Assembly (NCBI GenBank): GCA_900552975.1
Contig: UWSL01000040.1
Location: forward strand, 1-11,066
Source of the DNA: an uncultured Mycoplasmatota bacterium
GTDB taxonomy: Bacteria > Bacillota_I > Bacilli_A > RF39 > UBA660
Reading direction: 5' to 3'
Length of the DNA: 11,066 bases
Shown piece after piece: positions 1-4,310 of the stretch; position 1 is the stretch's first letter; the number at the start of each line of letters is the position of its first letter. A program made the translations under genes and the position numbers. The notes beneath the pieces are model-generated. The model was not told the origin of the DNA, did no database searches, and saw only the letters and a list, made by a program, of their open reading frames with translations.

Positions 1-181
1 AAAGCGTAAATAATCAGTAAATATTTTTGTAAACTAAAATTAATATAATTTTATCATTATTTTGCCTTTTTTTTAAAAAAAATACCTTTTTTCAACAAAT
101 CATTCAACAATAATCTGTTATCATAAAATGTCTACTTTATAACTAATATTACTTTTTTATTTTAATTTTTTAATTACTTCA
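1..181. other. AT-rich stretch without a recognisable gene
   Basis: All six frames are broken by frequent stops and I see no start codon with a ribosome-binding site. The stretch contains a T8A8 block at 67-82 and scattered AT-only palindromes, but no GC-containing hairpin followed by a T-run. It may be the tail of an upstream intergenic region. The window edge prevents saying which gene lies to the left. Confidence 0.6.
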
Positions 182-210
182 TTGACAAAAAAAATAAAAT
201 AATATATCAT
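182..210 (+). promoter_or_regulatory. Vegetative sigma-A-type promoter of RNA1
   Basis: A perfect -35 box TTGACA (182-187) is followed by a 17-bp spacer and a -10 box TATCAT (205-210). Transcription should begin near 217-218, exactly at the base of the first RNA1 hairpin. This is one of only two promoters in the window with both a perfect -35 and ideal spacing. The other drives RNA2. Confidence 0.8.
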
Positions 211-216
211 TTAATT

Positions 217-311
217 AGCATGATAAACGTCATGCTGGATCACTTTCATGATTATGTATGAAAGTGGATCAACCAAAACCCCCTGAAGGAGCCCTTGTGG
301 CTCCATTTTTG
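217..311 (+). ncRNA. RNA1: candidate small regulatory RNA of about 95 nt with C-rich linker
   Basis: The RNA is bounded by a consensus promoter and an intrinsic terminator and has no gene downstream on the same strand, so it looks like a free-standing transcript. Hairpin 1 pairs GCATGA (218-223) with TCATGC (230-235). Hairpin 2 pairs 238-249 with 258-270, a 12-bp stem with one bulged G at 267. An unpaired linker follows, with CCCCC at 279-283 and CCCCCTGA at 279-286. A terminator hairpin ends it. C-rich unpaired segments in Firmicute small RNAs such as RoxS/RsaE pair with G-rich mRNA sites, so a base-pairing regulator is a reasonable inference. I do not recognise a named RNA family. It shares its architecture with RNA2 at 4168-4270. 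Confidence 0.7.
288..310 (+). terminator. Intrinsic terminator of RNA1
   Basis: GGAGCC (288-293) pairs perfectly with GGCTCC (299-304) around the loop CTTGT. The tail is A followed by five T (306-310), with further T-rich sequence to 317. This is a GC-rich stem in very AT-rich surroundings. Confidence 0.85.
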
Positions 312-364
312 TTTGTTTAAAATTTATAATTATAAATCATACATTTTACTTCAGGATTATTATC

Positions 365-399
365 AAAAAAGGGAAGTATAAAAAATCCAATACTTTCCC
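365..399 (-). terminator. Intrinsic terminator downstream of the ASCH gene
   Basis: GGGAAGTAT (371-379) pairs with ATACTTTCCC (390-399) with one bulged base. Read on the minus strand, the stem is followed by six T (complement of 365-370). It lies 17 nt past the ASCH stop codon and points in the direction of that gene. Confidence 0.75.
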
Positions 400-415
400 A
401 TCTTTCCTTAGATAG

Positions 416-814
416 TTACTTTTTAGTTTCATCATTATAATTCCAAATACCCAACTTACCTTTACAAGGAATGGGATTATCTAAAACTTCAAGTAACTTT
501 AATTTCCAAGCATATCTTCCCTTTGCATATATTCCACATTTATAATCATTAGAAGTTTTATCTAACTCTGCCAAGTATTCATCAGTCATTTCAACACAAT
601 CAACTAATTCACATTTACATAAAATAAAACCAGGATTTTCTTTAGTTTTAACTAACTTTTCTGCTTCAGGAACCGTTTCAGATTTACTTCTAGTAAGACT
701 AGCATGAATATATATTTCACCACGATACTTTGTATTCCAACTTCTTGTTTCAATAGTTTTAATTCCATCTTTTATTAAAGCTGCAAATGGTTCTTTTAAA
801 GATAACACTTTCAT
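416..814 (-). CDS. ASCH domain-containing protein (PUA-like fold)
   Basis: The 132-residue protein is a single ASCH domain, the small beta-barrel fold related to PUA domains and generally linked to RNA or modified-nucleoside binding. The ASCH signature G-x-K-x-x-E-x-R is intact at Gly17, Lys19, Glu22 and Arg24. Typical flanking segments are also present: the N-terminal KEPFAALIKDG, RGEIYIHAS at 31-39, and the C-terminal GRYAWKL and KGKLGIWNY blocks. E. coli YqfB, a structural relative, is an N4-acetylcytidine amidohydrolase. This protein is not close enough by eye to assign that activity, and its substrate is unknown. The ATG at 814 is preceded by GAGGTG five bases upstream. It is monocistronic, divergent from the flippase-like gene, and ends in its own terminator at 365-399. 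The length is normal for a stand-alone ASCH protein. Confidence 0.85.
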   Translation of the reverse strand: MKVLSLKEPFAALIKDGIKTIETRSWNTKYRGEIYIHASLTRSKSETVPEAEKLVKTKENPGFILCKCELVDCVEMTDEYLAELDKTSNDYKCGIYAKGRYAWKLKLLEVLDNPIPCKGKLGIWNYNDETKK

Positions 815-819
815 AGTAA

Positions 820-857
820 CACCTCAGATATATTATATCAAAATAAATAATTGTCAA
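820..857 (-). promoter_or_regulatory. Promoter and ribosome-binding site of the ASCH gene
   Basis: On the minus strand an extended -10, TGATATAAT (840-832), is followed six bases later by GAGGTG (825-820), then five bases and the ATG at 814. A TTGACA lies upstream (857-852). It is 14 bp from TATAAT, or 16 bp from the overlapping alternative -10 TAATAT (835-830). With the extended -10, transcription would start at about 825, giving a leader of about 11 nt that begins at the ribosome-binding site. Confidence 0.65.
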
Positions 858-905
858 CACAAGTAATAATACTATTTTTTTATTTTTCTTACTATTATAT
901 TGTAG

Positions 906-921
906 TATAATCAAGCTGAGG
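906..921 (+). promoter_or_regulatory. Putative -10 box and ribosome-binding site of the flippase-like gene
   Basis: A perfect TATAAT at 906-911 is followed by six bases and then GAGG at 918-921. No good -35 is visible at 883-888, which is a T-rich run. A start of transcription near 918 would leave only about 6 nt before the GTG at 924, or 9 nt before the ATT at 927. Confidence 0.5.
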
Positions 922-923
922 AT

Positions 924-1973
924 GTGATTCATATCAAAACTGAGAAAAAAATAAAACATCATAAATTAAATACTTTAATTATTTTTATATCAACAATTTT
1001 TGTCCTTTGGTTATTACTAAAGAATGATTATCAAAATATTATAAATTCTATTTTAAATGCTAATGTACTCTGGCTTTTCATAACAATCATTGTTTTCTTT
1101 TTATATTTTCTTTTTGATCAACTATGTTTCTACAATATTTTAAAGACCTACAAAAAAGATATTAATTTTAGATACGTTCTATACCTAGGAATAATCACCA
1201 AATTTTTTAATGGTATAACACCTCTTTCAACTGGTGGGCAACCTCTTCAAGTTTATGAAATGCATAAAAAAGGAATTAGTGTATCAAATGGAACAAATAT
1301 TGTTATTCAAAATTACATTGTTTTTCAAATTATTTTTATGCTTTATAGTTGTTTAGCAATTATTTTAAATAATACACTTCATCTGTTCGTTAAATCACCT
1401 CTTCTAACCAACCTTACAATAATTGGTTTTATTGCTAACTTCATTATTTTAATTCTATTAATGTTAATAAGTTTTTCTAAAAAAGTTAATAAAACAATTA
1501 TTGTTAATATAATAAATTTTCTTGCCAAATTAAAAATAGTTAAAAATAAAGAAAAGCAAACAAAAAAATGGACTGAAACATGTGATGAATACTATAAAAA
1601 TGGTCAAGAATTAAGGAAAAACAAAGCAACTTTTATCAAATGCTGTTTTTACCAAATTATTAGTTTATTTCTTTATTATTTATTACCGATATTCATTGCA
1701 ATTGCAATTGGTTGTGCCAATAACTTAACAATAATATCAACAATTGCTGCCGGAACATATATTTATTTAATGAGTTGCTTCATTCCTATCCCTGGTGCTA
1801 CCGGTGGAACTGAATTAGGATTTCATGGTTTCTTTGCTAATTTTGTAAAAGAGCCTAGTCTTTCTGCACTCCTTATTCTTTGGCGCTTTGCAACTTACTA
1901 TGCTCCTACCATAATTGGTGCTCTTATCTTTAATATTGGAAATAATACAAAAAAAGAATTAAAATCAATCTAA
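924..1973 (+). CDS. Flippase-like (LPG synthase transmembrane domain, YbhN/UPF0104 family) integral membrane protein
   Basis: The 349-residue polytopic membrane protein matches the flippase-like domain of MprF, the lysyl-phosphatidylglycerol synthase/flippase. It has two family hallmarks: G-x-TPLSTGGQPLQ at about 97-109 and PIPGATGGTELG at 288-299. Hydrophobic segments lie near 17-32, 47-68, 126-150, 163-184, 239-263, 266-287 and 311-338. The aminoacyl-transferase domain of full MprF is absent, so it cannot be assumed to make lysyl-lipids. Lipid flipping or export is inferred from the family, and the substrate is unknown. The start is uncertain. GTG at 924 is only 2 nt past GAGG (918-921), while an in-frame ATT at 927 has the better 5-nt spacing, and no upstream extension is possible because TAG occurs in frame at 903. 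The 3' end overlaps recG tail to tail by 9 nt, and its terminator lies inside recG. Confidence 0.88.
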   Translation: MIHIKTEKKIKHHKLNTLIIFISTIFVLWLLLKNDYQNIINSILNANVLWLFITIIVFFLYFLFDQLCFYNILKTYKKDINFRYVLYLGIITKFFNGITPLSTGGQPLQVYEMHKKGISVSNGTNIVIQNYIVFQIIFMLYSCLAIILNNTLHLFVKSPLLTNLTIIGFIANFIILILLMLISFSKKVNKTIIVNIINFLAKLKIVKNKEKQTKKWTETCDEYYKNGQELRKNKATFIKCCFYQIISLFLYYLLPIFIAIAIGCANNLTIISTIAAGTYIYLMSCFIPIPGATGGTELGFHGFFANFVKEPSLSALLILWRFATYYAPTIIGALIFNIGNNTKKELKSI

Positions 1974-1989
1974 GAATTCTAATTCTTTT
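1949..1989 (-). terminator. Possible weak recG terminator inside the 3' end of the flippase-like gene
   Basis: AAAAGAATTA (1952-1961) pairs perfectly with TAATTCTTTT (1980-1989) around an 18-nt loop that contains both stop codons. Read on the minus strand the stem runs into seven T (complement of 1949-1955), four of which are in the stem. It contains only one G-C pair, so efficiency is doubtful. Confidence 0.4.
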
Positions 1990-3965
1990 AATATCTTTAA
2001 ATACTGTGGATAATCTTTAAAGTTATTCACAGTATTTTTTTCAACAAAAATATTAGCATCATTTTTACATTGAACTAAAATTTTAAAATCTCTCTTTATA
2101 TCTCCTATTTTAAAAATCATATCACCACTTTGTTTAGTTCCAAATAAATCACCTTCACCACGCAGTTCAAAATCTTTTTGACTTATATAAAAACCATCAT
2201 TACTTTCTTCCATAACTTTTAAACGAGGAGCCGAAGCATCACTTATTAAATAGCAATAAGACTGTAAATCATTACGTCCTACTCGACCACGCAATTGATG
2301 CAAAGTCGCTAAACCAAATCTTTCAGCATTGAAGATAACCATCATTGTTGAATTTTTTACATCGACACCAACCTCTATTACAGTTGTACTAATTAATATC
2401 TTAATATCTCCGTTTTTAAATCTATTCATAACATCATCTTTTTCGGAATTTTTCATTTTCCCATGTAATATAGCTGTTTTAACTTTATTATTAAAAGCTA
2501 TATCAAACTTTTCTTTTAACTTTAAAACATCATTTAAATCAGAATTTTCCTCTTCATCTTCTATTAAAGGAGCTACAACATAAATTTGATGCCCCGCTTT
2601 TACTTCTTCCAACATATGAAATAATACTTGTTTTAAATTTTTAATATTTACTACCTTAGTAATAATTTCTTTACGACCATTTGGTTTTTGTTTAATTATT
2701 GATGTATCCATATCTCCATACAAAGTCAAAGCATAAGTCCTTGGAATTGGAGTCGCCGATAAATATAGTACATCTGATAATATTCCTTTATTTTGTAAAA
2801 TTCCTCTTTGATTAACACCAAAACGATGTTGTTCATCTGTTATAACCAAACCTAAATTTTTAAAATGAACTTCTTCTGAAATTAGAGCATGTGTACCAAC
2901 TAAAATATCAACTTCTCCATTTTGAATTTCTGTATAAACTTTTTTCTTTTCACTTTTTTTCATACTTCCAACTAATAAAGATACTTTAATATCAGTTTTA
3001 ACAAAAATACTTTTTATTCCTTCATAATGTTGCCTTGCTAAAATTTCAGTCGGAGCCATCATTGAACTTTGATATCCAGCCAGATAATTTATATACATTC
3101 CTATTTCCGCCACACAGGTTTTACCACTACCAACATCACCTAAAACTAACCTGTTCATTCTTTTATGACTAATTAAATCATTATAAATATCATTGACAGT
3201 CGCTAACTGATCATCTGTAAGCTTAAAAGGCAAAGTATCAATAAATTTACTAACTTCTAGATACTCAACGCTTCTACTAACTCCTACGTTATTTAAATCA
3301 TACTGATACTTTAAATAATTCATCTTAAACATAAAAACAAAAAACTCTTCATATATACATCGTAAACGTGCTTTCTTTAATGCTTCTGTACTATGAGGAA
3401 AATGAATATTATAAAGAGCTTCTTTTTTATCCATAAAATTATATTTTTCTTTTAAATAACTAGGTATATCATCTTCTAAATCAACTCTTAAAGAAAAAGA
3501 ATCATTTATAATTTTAGTAAGAACTTTATTATTTAAACCACTTACTAAATGATAAACTGGCAAAACTTTAACTCCTGTAATTAATTCAAATTTTATATCA
3601 CTAGCCGTAAAACTATTCCTAACGTTATCATATTTACCTATCACACTTATTACTCGGCCAATTTTTAAATTATTTTTATAAAATCCTCGATTAAAAATCG
3701 TTACATTAACTAAATAACCATCAGCATTCAATCTAAAAGTCATTTTATTAAACTTTTTATTTATATATGTAACATGAGGTTCACTCTCAACAACGCCTTT
3801 TATTGTACATAACGTTAAAGGTTTAACTTCACTCATTTTTATAACTTTTATTATTTCATATCGATATGGATAATATTCTAATAAATCTTCAACTGTATAT
3901 AACTTAAGTTTGTTTAAATAATCAAGCAACTTATCTCCGACGCCACCTATTAAACTAATATCCAT
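1965..3965 (-). CDS. recG: ATP-dependent DNA helicase RecG
   Basis: RecG remodels stalled replication forks and Holliday junctions by ATP-driven branch migration in the cytoplasm. From the ATG at 3965 the protein has 666 residues, close to the 680-690 of B. subtilis and E. coli RecG. An N-terminal helical segment and the OB-fold wedge domain (roughly 50-140) precede a superfamily 2 helicase core. Walker A GDVGSGKT is at 276-283, APTEILA at 304-310, the RecG-type DEQH box at 377-380 (continuing RFGV) and SATPIPRT at 403-410. STTVIEVGVDV at about 526-536, QLRGRVGR at 557-564 and the RecG C-terminal FELRGEGDLFGTKQSG follow. All motifs are intact. The frame is open to an earlier ATG at 3995, but that codon has no ribosome-binding site and lies upstream of the promoter's -10. 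The ATG at 3965 has GGTG six bases upstream. The stop is TGA, inside the end of the convergent flippase-like gene. Confidence 0.96.
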   Translation of the reverse strand: MDISLIGGVGDKLLDYLNKLKLYTVEDLLEYYPYRYEIIKVIKMSEVKPLTLCTIKGVVESEPHVTYINKKFNKMTFRLNADGYLVNVTIFNRGFYKNNLKIGRVISVIGKYDNVRNSFTASDIKFELITGVKVLPVYHLVSGLNNKVLTKIINDSFSLRVDLEDDIPSYLKEKYNFMDKKEALYNIHFPHSTEALKKARLRCIYEEFFVFMFKMNYLKYQYDLNNVGVSRSVEYLEVSKFIDTLPFKLTDDQLATVNDIYNDLISHKRMNRLVLGDVGSGKTCVAEIGMYINYLAGYQSSMMAPTEILARQHYEGIKSIFVKTDIKVSLLVGSMKKSEKKKVYTEIQNGEVDILVGTHALISEEVHFKNLGLVITDEQHRFGVNQRGILQNKGILSDVLYLSATPIPRTYALTLYGDMDTSIIKQKPNGRKEIITKVVNIKNLKQVLFHMLEEVKAGHQIYVVAPLIEDEEENSDLNDVLKLKEKFDIAFNNKVKTAILHGKMKNSEKDDVMNRFKNGDIKILISTTVIEVGVDVKNSTMMVIFNAERFGLATLHQLRGRVGRNDLQSYCYLISDASAPRLKVMEESNDGFYISQKDFELRGEGDLFGTKQSGDMIFKIGDIKRDFKILVQCKNDANIFVEKNTVNNFKDYPQYLKILKELEFLD
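2000..2041 (+). terminator. Terminator of the flippase-like gene, embedded in recG coding sequence
   Basis: AATACTGTG (2000-2008) pairs perfectly with CACAGTATT (2028-2036), and the stem continues inward through a G-T pair and ATAA/TTAT. Seven T follow at 2035-2041. It sits 27 nt past the TAA at 1971-1973. On the minus strand the hairpin lacks a T-run, so it should not stop recG transcription. The same bases encode about twelve RecG residues near the C-terminus. Confidence 0.75.
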
Positions 3966-3971
3966 GTTTAT

Positions 3972-3990
3972 CACCACTAAAATTATAGCA
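3972..3990 (-). promoter_or_regulatory. recG promoter and ribosome-binding site
   Basis: On the minus strand, extended -10 TGCTATAAT (3990-3982) is followed six bases later by GGTG (3975-3972), six more bases and the ATG at 3965. The predicted transcript starts at about 3975, so the leader is about 10 nt. This placement excludes the earlier ATG at 3995 as a start on this transcript. Confidence 0.65.
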
Positions 3991-4133
3991 TACATTTGTT
4001 TTTAAAAAAACATTTCGTCTTCTCTAAAATAACAAAAAATTATAGCAAAAAAAATCATTTTTACTTAAAGTTATAGCCAAACCAAAAGTCATAAATTTTC
4101 TTGCTTTTTTTGTGTATTTTTACTGAAAAAGCG
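3991..4133 (-). promoter_or_regulatory. AT-rich recG upstream region with a possible second -10
   Basis: A second TGCTATAAT lies at 4047-4039 (minus strand), and a related GGCTATAAC at about 4077-4069. Neither has a convincing -35. If the 4039-4047 copy is active, it would give recG a longer leader of about 65 nt. I see no gene in this stretch. Confidence 0.35.
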
Positions 4134-4162
4134 TTGACAAAAAAGGGTTATAAAGTTAGTAT
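4134..4162 (+). promoter_or_regulatory. Vegetative sigma-A-type promoter of RNA2
   Basis: A perfect -35 TTGACA (4134-4139), a 17-bp spacer and -10 TAGTAT (4157-4162) predict a start at about 4168-4170, at the foot of RNA2 hairpin 1. An overlapping TATATT (4160-4165) would need a 20-bp spacer and is less likely. Confidence 0.8.
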
Positions 4163-4167
4163 ATTAA

Positions 4168-4270
4168 GTACCAATTCACTTTGAGGCGAATTGGTGCTAG
4201 TATCACACTAGCCAACCCCTTTTTATTCTTTTTTGGAGTTGTTCTCAGGGGGACAACTCCTATTTTTTTT
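4168..4270 (+). ncRNA. RNA2: structured small RNA or leader upstream of the lysine-rich gene
   Basis: Hairpin 1 pairs ACCAATTC (4170-4177) with GAATTGGT (4188-4195). Hairpin 2 pairs GCTAGT (4196-4201) with ACTAGC (4207-4212). An unpaired CAACCCC (4213-4219) and a U-rich run follow. The terminator hairpin at 4235-4260 has a G-rich apical region, AGGGGG (4247-4252). The order of elements matches RNA1. RNA2 could be an independent small RNA of about 100 nt. It could also be a regulated leader, because it ends 40 nt before the next start codon on the same strand. CAACCCC can pair with the 5' terminator arm GGAGTTG (4235-4241) with one mismatch, and CCCCT (4216-4220) can pair with AGGGG (4247-4251). 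Both are potential alternatives to, or modifiers of, the terminator. It does not resemble SRP RNA, tmRNA, RNase P RNA or a riboswitch class I know. Confidence 0.68.
4235..4270 (+). terminator. Intrinsic terminator ending RNA2
   Basis: GGAGTTGT (4235-4242) pairs perfectly with ACAACTCC (4253-4260), with a possible further U-G and C-G pair inside. TA and eight T (4263-4270) follow. It is one of the strongest terminators in the window and stands between the RNA2 promoter and the gene at 4311. Confidence 0.88.
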
Positions 4271-4281
4271 GTCTCAAAATA

Positions 4282-4303
4282 TGGTAAAATAAATAACAAG
4301 GTG
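4282..4303 (+). promoter_or_regulatory. Putative promoter and ribosome-binding site of the lysine-rich gene
   Basis: An extended -10, TGGTAAAAT (4282-4290), is followed by seven bases and AAGGTG (4298-4303), then seven bases to the ATG at 4311. There is no convincing -35, because the T-run of the RNA2 terminator occupies that place. The predicted leader is about 14 nt. Readthrough from RNA2 is an alternative source of mRNA. Confidence 0.5.
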
Positions 4304-4310
4304 AAACAAA

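Noticed and set aside
67..82. T8A8 block as a terminator or replication element
   Set aside because: It has no G-C pairs and no following T-run in the right context. Such blocks are expected by chance in DNA this AT-rich.
220..320. Two tiny overlapping frames inside RNA1 (13 codons from 220 and 20 codons from 258, overlapping as ATGA)
   Set aside because: Neither has a ribosome-binding site, both starts lie in or beside hairpin stems, and the second runs through the terminator. The stem-loop reading explains the sequence better.
759..962. Open frame on the minus strand across the ASCH 5' end and the divergent promoter region
   Set aside because: It covers two promoters, has no ribosome-binding site and encodes low-complexity AT-driven sequence.
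2329..2583. Plus-strand open frame inside recG
   Set aside because: It is an antisense shadow of the intact helicase gene, rich in Ser/Phe/Ile as expected from complementary AT-rich codons.
4168..4270. Known structured RNAs (SRP RNA, tmRNA, RNase P RNA, preQ1 or other riboswitch) for RNA1 or RNA2
   Set aside because: None of the conserved motifs I would expect for these classes is present, and both RNAs are only about 100 nt with simple hairpins.
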